Shown here in pieces: positions 9,049 through 18,007 of a DNA stretch of 48,614 bases. The notes beneath the pieces are model-generated. The model was given only the letters and a program-made list of their open reading frames with translations. It was not told the origin of the DNA and searched no databases. Source of the stretch: an uncultured Granulosicoccus sp. (GTDB taxonomy: Bacteria > Pseudomonadota > Gammaproteobacteria > Granulosicoccales > Granulosicoccaceae); NCBI GenBank assembly GCA_937924505.1, contig CALDSR010000028.1, forward strand, positions 1 to 48,614. The letters are read 5' to 3'. The position numbers and the translations under genes are program-made. Numbering within the stretch: the stretch's first letter is position 1; each line of letters starts with the position of its first letter.

Positions 9049-11231
9049 TGAGCGAATCAGCAAATCGCTTTGCATTCGAGGCAGTCGCAGCGCCCCCTGT
9101 CTGGAAGACTCCGGGAGTCTCACCCTCTGCAGCTGGCATCAGCCACGTCACGCCAGAGAGCATTGATATCAAGGCCGCCTATGATGCGCTTGATATCGAA
9201 GCCCGCAACATCAAGGTCGACTATCCAGGTTTACCACCTTATACACGCGGGCCCTACCCCACCATGTACGTCACAAGACCGTGGACGGTGCGCCAGTACG
9301 CTGGGTTTTCAACCGCCGAGGACAGCAACGCCTTCTACAAGCGCAACCTCGCCGCCGGTCAGAAAGGCTTGTCCATCGCCTTTGATCTGCCAACCCATCG
9401 TGGCTACGACTCCGATCACGAACGTGTTATTGGCGATGTCGGCATGGCAGGTGTTGCCATCGATTCGATACTCGACATGCAAATTCTGTTCGATCAGATA
9501 CCACTGGATCAGATGAGCGTGTCAATGACAATGAATGGTGCAGTCTTGCCGATCATGGCCTTGTACATCGTTGCCGCGGAAGAGCAAGGCGTCGACAAGG
9601 CAAAACTGACCGGCACTATCCAGAACGATATTTTAAAAGAGTTCATGGTGCGCAATACCTATATCTATCCACCAGAACCATCGATGCGCATAATTGCCGA
9701 CATTTTCAAGTACACCGCTGAACACATGCCACGGTTCAACAGCATCAGTATCTCGGGCTATCACATGCAAGAAGCCGGAGCGACCGCTGATCTTGAACTT
9801 GCCTATACACTGGCCGATGGCGTTGAATACATTCGCACCGGCATCGCGGCAGGTCTTGATATTGATGCCTTTGCACCGCGACTATCGTTTTTTTGGGCGA
9901 TCGGCATGCACCATGCCATGGAGGTTGCAAAGCTGCGTGCGGGCCGCATGTTATGGGCACGCTTGCTCAAGCAATTCAATCCCAAGAACCCCCGCTCTTC
10001 CAGTTTGCGTACACATTGCCAGACCTCGGGCTGGAGCCTGACGGCTCAAGACGTCTACAACAACGTGACTCGTACATCGATCGAGGCAATGGCAGCAGTG
10101 GGTGGTCATACGCAATCCCTGCATACCAATGCATTTGATGAGGCGCTCGCCTTGCCAACGGACTTTTCTGCGCGCATCGCTCGCAACACACAGTTGTTCA
10201 TGCAACATGAATCCGGACTTTGTGCAACGGTTGACCCTTGGGGTGGTAGCTACTTCATGGAATCCTTGACCCGTGAGCTGGCGCAACGTGCCTGGCAACA
10301 TATCGAGGAAGTCGAATCACAAGGCGGCATGGCCAAGGCGATTGAAGCCGGTATTCCCAAACTTCGCATTGAAGAAGCAGCAGCCCGTACCCAGGCTCGT
10401 ATCGATAGCGCCGAGCAAACTGTCGTTGGTGTGAACCGCTTGCAACTGGGTCGCGAGACGTCGATCGATGTATTGAAGGTTGATAACGCTAAAGTGCGTG
10501 AGCAACAGCTGCAACGTCTGGCAACGCTAAAAGCCAATCGTGACAATGACGCACATAAACAGGCTATTTCGGCGTTGACCGATGGCGCACGCAACGATTC
10601 AGCTAACCTATTGGCATTGGCCGTCAATGCCGCGCGAGCGCGGGCCACCGTTGGAGAAATATCCGATGCAATGGAAGCCGCCTTTGGTCGCCATACCGCC
10701 AGCATCCAGACTATCGAGGGAGTTTATAGAAAAGCGATGAGCAATCATGACATTCTCCCGGTCATCGAAAAGCGTATTGCGGCCTTTATTTCCGCGGAAG
10801 GTAGGCGTCCACGCATACTCGTGGCGAAAATGGGTCAGGACGGGCACGACCGAGGACAAAAAGTAATAGCCACCGCTTTCGCAGACTTGGGTTTTGATGT
10901 TGATATTGGCCCACTCTTTCAAACGCCTGATGAAGTCGCTCGACAGGCCGTCGACAACGACGTTCATCTGGTTGGTGCAAGTTCACTTGCCGCTGGACAC
11001 CTGACCTTGGTACCGGCATTGAAACAATCCTTGCAAGCCTTGGGGCGTGAGGATATTCAGATTGTGGTCGGTGGTGTCGTACCACCACAAGACGTACCTG
11101 AACTGATTGATGCGGGGGCAGCCGCTGTGTTTCCACCAGGAACCGTCATCGCCGATGCCGCACTGAATTTACTGGATACCCTCGCGGCATCACTAGGCCA
11201 TGCTGGATCTGCGTCAGGCAAGTCAACGTGA
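9048..11231 (+). CDS. mutB: Methylmalonyl-CoA mutase, large catalytic subunit
   Basis: Adenosylcobalamin enzyme of the propionyl-CoA pathway. The 727-residue protein has the substrate-binding barrel (about 40-560), with [34 protein letters not shown] and [13 protein letters not shown]. The C-terminal cobalamin domain (about 590-715) carries the base-off DxHxxG motif in GQDGHDRG, with the cobalt-ligating His near residue 600. That domain ends with [20 protein letters not shown]. It overlaps both neighbours by a few bases, forming a three-gene operon with mutA and the GTPase. No mutase epimerase or propionyl-CoA carboxylase is in the window. Confidence 0.97.
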   Translation: MSESANRFAFEAVAAPPVWKTPGVSPSAAGISHVTPESIDIKAAYDALDIEARNIKVDYPGLPPYTRGPYPTMYVTRPWTVRQYAGFSTAEDSNAFYKRNLAAGQKGLSIAFDLPTHRGYDSDHERVIGDVGMAGVAIDSILDMQILFDQIPLDQMSVSMTMNGAVLPIMALYIVAAEEQGVDKAKLTGTIQNDILKEFMVRNTYIYPPEPSMRIIADIFKYTAEHMPRFNSISISGYHMQEAGATADLELAYTLADGVEYIRTGIAAGLDIDAFAPRLSFFWAIGMHHAMEVAKLRAGRMLWARLLKQFNPKNPRSSSLRTHCQTSGWSLTAQDVYNNVTRTSIEAMAAVGGHTQSLHTNAFDEALALPTDFSARIARNTQLFMQHESGLCATVDPWGGSYFMESLTRELAQRAWQHIEEVESQGGMAKAIEAGIPKLRIEEAAARTQARIDSAEQTVVGVNRLQLGRETSIDVLKVDNAKVREQQLQRLATLKANRDNDAHKQAISALTDGARNDSANLLALAVNAARARATVGEISDAMEAAFGRHTASIQTIEGVYRKAMSNHDILPVIEKRIAAFISAEGRRPRILVAKMGQDGHDRGQKVIATAFADLGFDVDIGPLFQTPDEVARQAVDNDVHLVGASSLAAGHLTLVPALKQSLQALGREDIQIVVGGVVPPQDVPELIDAGAAAVFPPGTVIADAALNLLDTLAASLGHAGSASGKST

Positions 11232-12214
11232 CAGCACTTGCGACGCAGACTCTTATAGATGGGGTGCTCGGCCGAGAACGGCAAATGTTATCGCGTGCCA
11301 TCACGCTAACCGAATCCAGCCGTGAAGATCATCGCACCCAGGCGCAAGCTGTTTTGCAGGCATTACTCCCGCGTACCGGAAAGGCCATGCGCGTTGGTGT
11401 CAGCGGCGTTCCCGGTGTGGGTAAAAGCAGTTTTATAGAAACACTCGGACAACGTCTGATACAACAAGGTTATCGCGTCGCCGTGCTCGCCGTTGATCCA
11501 AGCAGTCAGCGAAGCGGTGGAAGTATTCTTGGCGACAAGACCCGCATGGGAAAACTTGCGTTAAGCGATGCAAGCTATATACGTCCCTCTCCTACCGGTG
11601 GTCACCTTGGCGGGGTTACTCGGGTAACGCGTGAATCCGTTCTACTGTGTGAAGCGGCGGGGTTTGACGTGATACTGGTCGAAACAGTGGGCGTTGGGCA
11701 ATCGGAAACGGTCGTCGCCGATATGGTGGACTGTTATCTGGTGCTGATGCTGCCAGGCGCTGGCGACGAGCTGCAAGGAATCAAGAAAGGTGTGCTGGAG
11801 CTAGCCGATATCATCGCCGTGAACAAGGCTGATGGCTCATCACAGATTGATGCGAAACAGGCGAAAGCCGCCTATCAAAGAGCCTTGTCGATTTTGCAAC
11901 CTAGCGGTAGTTGGAAGCCGACAGCGCTCACTTGTAGTGCCCTGACCGGGGATGGACTGGATGAGTTATGGGAAACCGTGCGCGCCCATCGTCGTTTACT
12001 GATCGACTCAGGCGAACTTGTTGCTTTGCGCGAAAGTCAGCGAGTGAGATGGTTATGGTCAATGGTTGATCAGGCAGTACTGGATTCGTTTCATCGTTCG
12101 GAGGCGTTGACACCGCTGGGCGCATCAGTCGAATCAGATGTTCGTTCGCAAAAAATCACGGTGGCACAAGCCGCCGAGTTGCTGCTGAACGCCTGGCAAA
12201 AAGACCAAGCTTGA
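11228..12214 (+). CDS. meaB: GTPase MeaB/ArgK, methylmalonyl-CoA mutase chaperone
   Basis: G3E-family GTPase that loads adenosylcobalamin onto methylmalonyl-CoA mutase and protects it from inactivation. The 328-residue protein has a Walker A motif GVPGVGKSS (about 58-66), [19 protein letters not shown], the Walker B region [15 protein letters not shown], and the base-specificity motif NKAD. The start is GTG at 11228, overlapping the mutB stop (GTGA), which fixes the frame and implies translational coupling. Being last in a mutA-mutB-meaB operon fits its role exactly. Confidence 0.95.
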   Translation: MTALATQTLIDGVLGRERQMLSRAITLTESSREDHRTQAQAVLQALLPRTGKAMRVGVSGVPGVGKSSFIETLGQRLIQQGYRVAVLAVDPSSQRSGGSILGDKTRMGKLALSDASYIRPSPTGGHLGGVTRVTRESVLLCEAAGFDVILVETVGVGQSETVVADMVDCYLVLMLPGAGDELQGIKKGVLELADIIAVNKADGSSQIDAKQAKAAYQRALSILQPSGSWKPTALTCSALTGDGLDELWETVRAHRRLLIDSGELVALRESQRVRWLWSMVDQAVLDSFHRSEALTPLGASVESDVRSQKITVAQAAELLLNAWQKDQA

Positions 12215-12379
12215 TCAGTCAACCTTTACCACCACCTTGCCAATGCGCTTACTCAGCAACACATCATTAAGCGACGCCGACGCTTTCTGTGGGGTGGTCT
12301 GTCGGGTGGTGTGCCGCGTAGATTGCCGGGTGCTGTCGGTGAACTTTACAACACGAGTAATCTCCGGTTTGCTGGAGGC
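12215..12379 (-). pseudogene. Possible C-terminal remnant of a medium-chain dehydrogenase
   Basis: On the - strand the frame in line with, and downstream of, the DUF2288 stop is open for 54 codons. It ends in SLNDVLLSKRIGKVVVKVD and then TGA (12217-12215). That tail resembles the last residues of zinc-type quinone oxidoreductases/alcohol dehydrogenases, which commonly end in a GK(I/V)V(L/V) strand. No start codon or catalytic part is present. It may be a gene remnant, or chance. Otherwise this 165-bp gap between convergent genes shows nothing. Confidence 0.22.
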
Positions 12380-12724
12380 TTAACGCTTTTCCTGGACCAG
12401 TACCCAGGGTGCTGTTACGACACACCAGAAGTCAGGTTCTCGTGCCGTCCAGTCACGGGCATCGTCGTCCGTTGCCCGTGTGACATGTTCACGTTCAAGC
12501 CAGACTTGCAGCTGTGTGGTGTTATCTTCAGCCAGGCAAGCAGCCGCCTCTATCAAATCGACCTCTTTACTGACTTTGACGACAACACCGCGGGCAAAAT
12601 GGCGCACCAGTTCTTGCCAGCTGACTATGGCAGTCTCGCCATTGATTTGCGCATGCAGAGATTGCTCAGGCTGAACATCGCTGTGATTGTCAGTTTTTCT
12701 TTCAAGCTCGCCACCCTCACTCAT
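12380..12724 (-). CDS. DUF2288 family protein
   Basis: Small conserved protein of 114 residues, function unknown. The core looks like the DUF2288 family as I know it from gammaproteobacteria: ETAIVSWQELVRHFARGVVV, then DLIEAAACLAEDNT and the C-terminal WCVVTAPWVLVQE. No signal peptide or membrane segment is visible, so it is presumably cytoplasmic. It starts 6 bp after the stop of the upstream lipoprotein gene, so they form a two-gene operon. No role is assigned. Confidence 0.75.
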   Translation of the reverse strand: MSEGGELERKTDNHSDVQPEQSLHAQINGETAIVSWQELVRHFARGVVVKVSKEVDLIEAAACLAEDNTTQLQVWLEREHVTRATDDDARDWTAREPDFWCVVTAPWVLVQEKR

Positions 12725-12729
12725 ACGAC

Positions 12730-13377
12730 TCAGGACGGTTTCATCTGAGAAATAAAGGCATTCGAGCGTTCAATGGATTGATTCATTTGTTGAATCAAGG
12801 TTTCGATATCACCTTCAAGACTATTGAATGTCGTTTGTAGGGACCCAACTGCCTGCGCGTTCAGATTGTGCTTTAGATACAGAACGTTGTCGCGCAGGGT
12901 GTTGAGTACGGGTTGCATACTGGCTTCGGCCTGCTTCATGCTAGCCAGCATCGTCTTGTAGCGTTGCTGAGTATCCTTCAATTTGCTTTCGCTGTCGCGA
13001 CGGAGATTGGCGTCGGTGTATTGCTTGTTTTCAACTGCCCATTCTTCGAAGAGATCTTCAGCGACGCGTTCGACATCAGCGATTTGCTCGGAGACTTCTT
13101 CGGCCGCGTCCTGGCTGTCTTCGTATTCATCCTTCAGGCGGTCGTAAGCTTTCTTGAGCCCGGTTTCCTCAATTTGAACAATTGTGCCAAAACGTTCCAG
13201 TGCATCCTGGAATTGTTCCTGCGCTTCTTGTTGTGCATCGCGCGTATCTTCAACGTTTGCCACCAGCAGATCACGTTTGTGAATGCCGATTTTTTCGAGC
13301 GCGTTGTACTTGGCCGCAGTGCACGAAGCAACAAGGGAGACAGCGACGAGTAGTAATAGACGTTGCATGACTTTCAT
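12730..13377 (-). CDS. DUF2959 family lipoprotein, coiled coil
   Basis: Predicted lipoprotein of about 215 residues. The N-terminus MKVMQRLLLLVAVSLVASC has a hydrophobic segment and a lipobox ending at Cys19. The mature part is almost entirely helical, charged and heptad-rich, with YNALEKIGIHKRDLLVANV directly after the Cys. This pattern is typical of DUF2959, whose function I do not know. I start at 13377 (ATG); 13368 (ATG, MQRLLLLV) is an equally good alternative, and a farther start at 13401 adds unlikely residues before the signal. It is co-directional and nearly contiguous with DUF2288. Confidence 0.78.
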   Translation of the reverse strand: MKVMQRLLLLVAVSLVASCTAAKYNALEKIGIHKRDLLVANVEDTRDAQQEAQEQFQDALERFGTIVQIEETGLKKAYDRLKDEYEDSQDAAEEVSEQIADVERVAEDLFEEWAVENKQYTDANLRRDSESKLKDTQQRYKTMLASMKQAEASMQPVLNTLRDNVLYLKHNLNAQAVGSLQTTFNSLEGDIETLIQQMNQSIERSNAFISQMKPS

Positions 13378-13437
13378 ACTTGATTCATCATCAGGATCCA
13401 AGCCTTTATGGTATCACGCACCTCTCGCCACTCACCC

Positions 13438-13965
13438 ATGAAGATTGAAGACACGATCCGTACGATCCGGGATTTTCCCAAGCCCGGAATCCAGTTTCGC
13501 GATGTCACCACCCTGTTCGGTGACGCACGCGCCTTCCGCATGGCGATCGATATGCTGTTGCACCCATTTGCCGGTATACCGATTGACAAGGTCGCCGCCC
13601 TGGAGGCACGCGGATTCATTCTCGGCGGCGCCATTGCGCACCAGCTGTCCGTCGGCTTCGTACCAATCCGCAAGGCCGGTAAGCTGCCGGGGCCTCGTTT
13701 GGCGGAAGCGTATACGCTTGAATACGGGGAAGCAACGATGGAGCTGCATGAGGGCGCCATTCAACCTGGTGAACGGGTGTTGCTGGTTGATGACTTGATT
13801 GCGACAGGCGGCACCTGTGAGGCAGGGATCAATCTGATTCGACGCGTCGGTGCTGATGTTATCGGCACCGCATTTGTCATTGATCTGCCCGATCTCGGTG
13901 GGCGCAAGCGCGTCGAAGCCATGGACGTCTCGGTGCACACTTTGTGTGAGTTTGCTGGCGACTAG
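13438..13965 (+). CDS. apt: Adenine phosphoribosyltransferase
   Basis: Purine salvage enzyme: adenine plus PRPP gives AMP. The product is 175 residues from the ATG at 13438 ([20 protein letters not shown]), the usual family start. An in-frame ATG at 13408 would add ten residues. Diagnostic parts are [12 protein letters not shown], the adenine-binding region [12 protein letters not shown], and the PRPP-binding motif [14 protein letters not shown], followed by [10 protein letters not shown]. It is divergent from the DUF2959 gene and converges on the ComEA-like gene. Confidence 0.97.
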   Translation: MKIEDTIRTIRDFPKPGIQFRDVTTLFGDARAFRMAIDMLLHPFAGIPIDKVAALEARGFILGGAIAHQLSVGFVPIRKAGKLPGPRLAEAYTLEYGEATMELHEGAIQPGERVLLVDDLIATGGTCEAGINLIRRVGADVIGTAFVIDLPDLGGRKRVEAMDVSVHTLCEFAGD

Positions 13966-13985
13966 CATTCTACAGCGGGTTTACT

Positions 13986-14402
13986 TTACGGCGGTTTTTG
14001 CTCGTCGCGCGTGTTGTTGTGTCTCTCCGCCTCCCGTCTGGCAAGAGACACCACGGCTTGTACTGCTCGCATCGCTTTACCTTCCTTGGTGTGCAATAGC
14101 GCGCTGGGTGACAGCTCACCAACGGTCACAAGATTACGCAACTTTTCCAGCGTACGCTCACCGATACCGCGCACTTCGATCAAGGTATCTATGGTCGGAA
14201 AAGGGCCATGATCCTGTCGCCATTGAACGATTCGCGCAGCTTTTTTCGGACCGATACCCGGTAGCGCTTCAGCCAGTTCGTCAATCGTTGCGCGATTGAT
14301 GTCAATGACCTTGTCCGCGGCGTGCGCTGTCGCGACAAGCATGACGACCATAAGCAGACACAACAGCAGCGAATAAAGCCTGAAGCAATGGCGGAGATAC
14401 AT
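13986..14402 (-). CDS. ComEA-like helix-hairpin-helix protein
   Basis: Exported DNA-binding-type protein of 138 residues. It has a signal peptide (about 1-28, hydrophobic LLLCLLMVVMLVATAHA). Two consecutive helix-hairpin-helix motifs follow: IDINRATIDELAEALPGIGPKKAARIVQWR and IDTLIEVRGIGERTLEKLRN, each quoted only in part here. This arrangement is that of ComEA/YbaV, which bind DNA in the periplasm during uptake. The basic tail after the motifs is longer than in minimal family members. No other competence genes are nearby. Binding is inferred from the fold only. Confidence 0.85.
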   Translation of the reverse strand: MYLRHCFRLYSLLLCLLMVVMLVATAHAADKVIDINRATIDELAEALPGIGPKKAARIVQWRQDHGPFPTIDTLIEVRGIGERTLEKLRNLVTVGELSPSALLHTKEGKAMRAVQAVVSLARREAERHNNTRDEQKPP

Positions 14403-14645
14403 CGTGACGTCCTTGTCGTGAATGACAAACGCACTGTGCCTGTGAGTGGTTACCTGTGCAAGACAAATTCAGGCGTCTACTGGTAGGCAATACAGGCCTC
14501 ATGAATTGCTGTCAGTTCGCCTTGCTCGTTACCCGTTGCACTCTGCCAGATTAATTGCACCCAGCCTGACGACTACCTTCCACCATGCCCGTGATAAAGC
14601 CAGAAAACAGTATGGCAAAGCAGGTGTGGCCGCGCTTAGCGAACG

Positions 14646-15689
14646 CTATTGGCCTGTGCTTAACTGCAAGCCGCCGACGGGCGTACTCTGCTGATTCCGA
14701 CAATGTTGGAGCAGCAATAGCAACGCCAACTGAGTACCAAAAATCAGTGACGCCCACCATAGATGCAAAGGCTGCGCGAACATCGGTAAATTCAAGCGAT
14801 CCATGCTCATCCCGATGACAATGGTTCCAATCAGAAAGGCCGCCAAAGCGATGCACAGGCCGCGCAGCAAACGCCACTGGGTCGCACCGAGAATGGAGGC
14901 AATCAACCACCCATTGAGCAGTAATACCGGTATCGCATAGTATTTGTGGAAGCTGAAAATCAGCGGTAAGTTGTCGATCCACAGATGCCGATTTTGATAA
15001 TCGCGGCTTCTGGCCACCATATCGACCGCTTCCCTGACCTGAGTTCCGACTACCAGTTGTAACAAACCTGCTCCCATCGCAACGATCAACATCGGGTACA
15101 CCCACTTCGACAAATCTTGAATGTCGGCAAAGCGAAATCGATGACGTGCCGAATGAATACAGGCGGCAATGACAATCCCGACGATGACTTGCGCCAGCAG
15201 CATGTGAATCGTGATCATTCCCGGCAAAAGATTGCTCGCGACAACCCGCGAACCTAACCATCCCTGCACACCGACGAGAATGAATCCTGCCAACGACAAC
15301 CAAAACACCGACGGTTCGCGCTTGCGTAAGGGGTAGGAGAAAATCAATGTCAGCAGAATCGTGAATCCGGTGAAGACACCGAGCAGTCGATTGAGATATT
15401 CCGTCCAGGTCTTGCGCACATTGAAGACCGTATCGGCATAACCTCTATCTGCATATATTTCCTGATAGTTCGACGGCAGCTCAGACTCGCTGACTGGGGG
15501 TATCCACTGCCCAAAACAGGTCGGCCAATCCGGACATCCCATCCCTGCACCGGTTGCGCGCACAATCCCGCCAACCAGTATCAGCGCATAAATCGTGGCG
15601 ATCGTACCAACAGCACACCACCAGAACCGTCGATAGCGCGCACTGTCCGAAGTGTCGCCAGATGCGTTGTTGATTGCGTTGTCAGACAT
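14646..15689 (-). CDS. ctaA: Heme A synthase (CtaA/Cox15 family)
   Basis: Integral membrane enzyme oxidising heme O to heme A for aa3-type cytochrome oxidase. The 347-residue protein has about eight membrane helices. It shows the N-terminal GATGAGMGCPDWPTCFGQW pattern (in part) with a Cys pair, and heme-ligand His residues in TIHMLLAQ, SFHKYYAI and PLHLWWAS. The position normally occupied by the first catalytic His (EYIHR type) is Asn here, in TWTEYLNRLLG. That substitution, and the insert before it (LPSNYQEIYADRGYADTVFN), recall the Bacteroidetes forms I know. No other cytochrome oxidase genes are present. A 207-bp intergenic stretch upstream shows no convincing promoter. Confidence 0.9.
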   Translation of the reverse strand: MSDNAINNASGDTSDSARYRRFWWCAVGTIATIYALILVGGIVRATGAGMGCPDWPTCFGQWIPPVSESELPSNYQEIYADRGYADTVFNVRKTWTEYLNRLLGVFTGFTILLTLIFSYPLRKREPSVFWLSLAGFILVGVQGWLGSRVVASNLLPGMITIHMLLAQVIVGIVIAACIHSARHRFRFADIQDLSKWVYPMLIVAMGAGLLQLVVGTQVREAVDMVARSRDYQNRHLWIDNLPLIFSFHKYYAIPVLLLNGWLIASILGATQWRLLRGLCIALAAFLIGTIVIGMSMDRLNLPMFAQPLHLWWASLIFGTQLALLLLLQHCRNQQSTPVGGLQLSTGQ

Positions 15690-15888
15690 GAGGAACAGAT
15701 TTGACGAAAAACGGTGTGATGATACGCGATACGGACTGGCTCACTCGACGGTTTAACTAGGATCTGTCATTCACACCAGGAAAGGATCATCGCGATCAAT
15801 CCAGAACACCGTTTTTCATGCGGAAAACAGCCATATAAGCCCGAAATCAACGCATTTCTCACAGATAATTACTTGCAAATCATACACT

Positions 15889-15903
15889 TAGCGGGGTCAG
15901 ACC
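15889..15903. repeat. Perfect GGGGTC/GACCCC palindrome at a gene's end
   Basis: The sequence GGGGTCAGACCCC lies at 15893-15905 or within a base of it. It is a 6-bp perfect stem around one base, and the stop codon of the Gfo/Idh/MocA gene (TGA, 15899-15897) lies inside it. The gene's last codons are therefore formed by the palindrome. It lacks a T-run for an ordinary intrinsic terminator. Such motifs recur as dispersed elements in some bacterial genomes; only one copy is in this window. Confidence 0.5.
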
Positions 15904-16946
15904 CCCAGAACGACCTCGGTGCCGCGGCGGATGCTTTCATCGGCGGCGAGGCAGACTTCGAGCGAGTTGATGGCGTCCTGCATATGACGGGTCAGGTCGA
16001 TGTCCTCGTTGATTGCCTTGAGCATGAATGCCTGTTCGCGATCGCAGAGTTCCTGGTGCCCGGGTTCGTCTGCCATGGAGAGAAGTTTGTCGGCATGGAC
16101 AAAATTGCCCTGTCGATCAAGCTCGCTGTGATGCACACGTATGGTTGAGGTTCTTGTGTGGGTGTCCATATCATCGGATTTTGCGCCTTCGGCCATTTCA
16201 ATCGACACACATCCGGCGGGCGACACTATGTCTTTCACGAAGAATGCTGTCTCCGACATCATCGGTCCCCAACCGGCCTCATACCAACCCACCGAGCCAT
16301 CATCAAAGATCACCTGGAAATGTCCATAGTTGTACATGTCGACGTCTATATCATCAGCAAGCCGCAGCCCCATGCCACGCACCTTTACCGGTTTGGCATC
16401 CGTGATCTGACACATCACGTCCACGTAGTGAACCCCACAATCGACGATTGGCGACAGTGAATCCAACAGATTCCTGTGTGTATCCCAGGTCGCGCCAGCG
16501 CTTTGCTGGTTCAGATTGAGTCTGAACACATAGGGGCCGCCCATCGCTCTGGCTTCGTCGATCAAGGTGGTCCAGGACGGATGGTGTCGAAGAATATAAC
16601 CAACCACCAGTTTTCGACCGTTGGCAACCGCTGCATCAACAACCCGCCGAGCATCTTTGACGGTGGTGGCAATCGGCTTTTCAACAAAAACATGAGCGCC
16701 GGCTTCCATCGCGGCAATCGCATAGTCGGCATGCGTATCCGTATAGGTGCACACTGACACAAGCTCAGGCTGGTAGTGCTTCAGTGCTTGATGGAAGTCA
16801 TTGTCCAGTGCGTATGGTTTCAATTCATCGTCAATTTCCGTCATCGAACGATTGACGAGCCCGACAATGTCAAAGCCAACTTGCCTGTGATACGCAAGCG
16901 CATGACTGCGTCCCATGTTGCCAAGTCCCACAACCAGCACTTTCAT
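15897..16946 (-). CDS. Gfo/Idh/MocA-family NAD(P)-dependent oxidoreductase
   Basis: Sugar- or polyol-type dehydrogenase of 349 residues; substrate unknown. The N-terminal Rossmann domain starts MKVLVVGLGNMGRSHALAYH. The family EKP motif appears in HVFVEKPIATT (Lys-Pro catalytic/cofactor contact). The second-domain His motif is probably in IVDCGVHYVDVMCQIT (D-x3-H). The C-terminal half is the alpha/beta dimerisation domain. It stands alone on the - strand, with no transporter or sugar genes beside it, so context gives no substrate. The last residues fall inside a short palindrome. Confidence 0.88.
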   Translation of the reverse strand: MKVLVVGLGNMGRSHALAYHRQVGFDIVGLVNRSMTEIDDELKPYALDNDFHQALKHYQPELVSVCTYTDTHADYAIAAMEAGAHVFVEKPIATTVKDARRVVDAAVANGRKLVVGYILRHHPSWTTLIDEARAMGGPYVFRLNLNQQSAGATWDTHRNLLDSLSPIVDCGVHYVDVMCQITDAKPVKVRGMGLRLADDIDVDMYNYGHFQVIFDDGSVGWYEAGWGPMMSETAFFVKDIVSPAGCVSIEMAEGAKSDDMDTHTRTSTIRVHHSELDRQGNFVHADKLLSMADEPGHQELCDREQAFMLKAINEDIDLTRHMQDAINSLEVCLAADESIRRGTEVVLGV

Positions 16947-17159
16947 TTCATGGCTCCCAAGGCAAATCGTGGATCAAAGATTCATATCCATATTGACATG
17001 CACCGCGATATCGTGCAGAAAAGCCGTTTAAACCGGAACAATATCAGCAAACGTCAAACGGCGTTCTGACTAAAACGGCATTCCACTGACCCAATACCAG
17101 TTCGCATCGCAAAGCGCGTCCCGGTGAACTTTTCTCACCCCACGCGGGACCAATGAAAC

Positions 17160-17870
17160 ATGTACCAGAATGCGACAAAAAAATACTTCCTCGGGCCTGC
17201 ACTTATTGCATTCGCCGCTCTGATCGCCGTGCCGATCGTGCTGTCACTCGCGTCGCTGATGCTGACGAGTGTGGCGAAAGCAAACTCGCCGCCATCGGAT
17301 CCGGGTGAATTTCCGGATGCCACTCTAGGTCTCTGGAGTGAAAAAAGCTTCAGTGGCAACACTGAATACGATCTGGTCGACGAAGAAGGCCGCCGGGTTT
17401 TACGGGGCAGCACCGCCGGCCAAGCCTCTGTTTTGTACAAAGAACAAACGATCGATCTGGCCAAGACACCATGGCTTGACTGGTCATGGCGAGTCGATAG
17501 AACCTACTCCGACATCAATGAGCAAGCCCCGGATGGCGATGATTTTCCAGCCCGACTCTACGTCGTGGCACAAGTCGGCTTCCTGCCCTGGGAAACACTC
17601 GCTGTCAACTACGTTTGGGCCTCCAACGTGCCGACCGGTACCACTTGGCCGAATCCCTATACAGACAAGGCGGTCATGATCGCGGTCCAATCGGGTGATA
17701 CTCACGTCGGCGAGTGGATCAGCCAACGGCGGAATGTTGCAGAGGATTTCGCGGCGGCCTTCGATCAACCCATCACGGAACTGAGCGGCTTTGCCGTCAT
17801 GGTTGACGGGGACAACAGCGATCAGACAGCAACTGCGTGGTTTGGCAATATCGACTTCTCGGACCTTTAA
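17160..17870 (+). CDS. DUF3047 family exported protein
   Basis: Conserved protein of 236 residues, function unknown. It has a basic N-terminus and one hydrophobic segment (about 10-40, GPALIAFAALIAVPIVLSLA) that could be a signal anchor or an uncleaved signal. The soluble part (about 60-236) has the DUF3047 look: WLDWSWRVDRTYSDINE, DDFPARLYVVAQVG, LAVNYVWASN, and near the end ELSGFAVMVDGDNSDQTATA followed by a short ATAWFGNIDF. The pattern suggests a beta-sandwich, carbohydrate-binding-like fold, which is inference. It stands alone, with 213 bp of featureless sequence before it. Confidence 0.75.
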   Translation: MYQNATKKYFLGPALIAFAALIAVPIVLSLASLMLTSVAKANSPPSDPGEFPDATLGLWSEKSFSGNTEYDLVDEEGRRVLRGSTAGQASVLYKEQTIDLAKTPWLDWSWRVDRTYSDINEQAPDGDDFPARLYVVAQVGFLPWETLAVNYVWASNVPTGTTWPNPYTDKAVMIAVQSGDTHVGEWISQRRNVAEDFAAAFDQPITELSGFAVMVDGDNSDQTATAWFGNIDFSDL

Positions 17871-17949
17871 GCGTCCTTCCAAGAGACAATCAGTACCGAT
17901 TTAGTCGATGTTGGACCATGCTGAACCGTACGCTACCCTTCCTGCCCCC

Positions 17950-17969
17950 TATAATTCACCCCGTATAAT
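17950..17969 (+). promoter_or_regulatory. Twin TATAAT boxes upstream of the Rieske-like gene
   Basis: Two perfect -10-like hexamers TATAAT occur at 17950-17955 and 17964-17969, 39-58 bp before the ATG at 18008. Neither has a good -35 at 17 bp; CTGAAC (17921-17926) and TTGGAC (17911-17916) are off-spacing. Probably the promoter of the two-gene Rieske/patatin operon. Confidence 0.4.
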
Positions 17970-18007
17970 GATGAAACACGTAGCGTTTAGCAGGTGCAAC
18001 GGTAACT

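Noticed and set aside
14551..15303. Long alternative frame overlapping the heme A synthase gene
   Set aside because: It has no recognisable family features and lies wholly across a gene with clear membrane helices and ligand residues.
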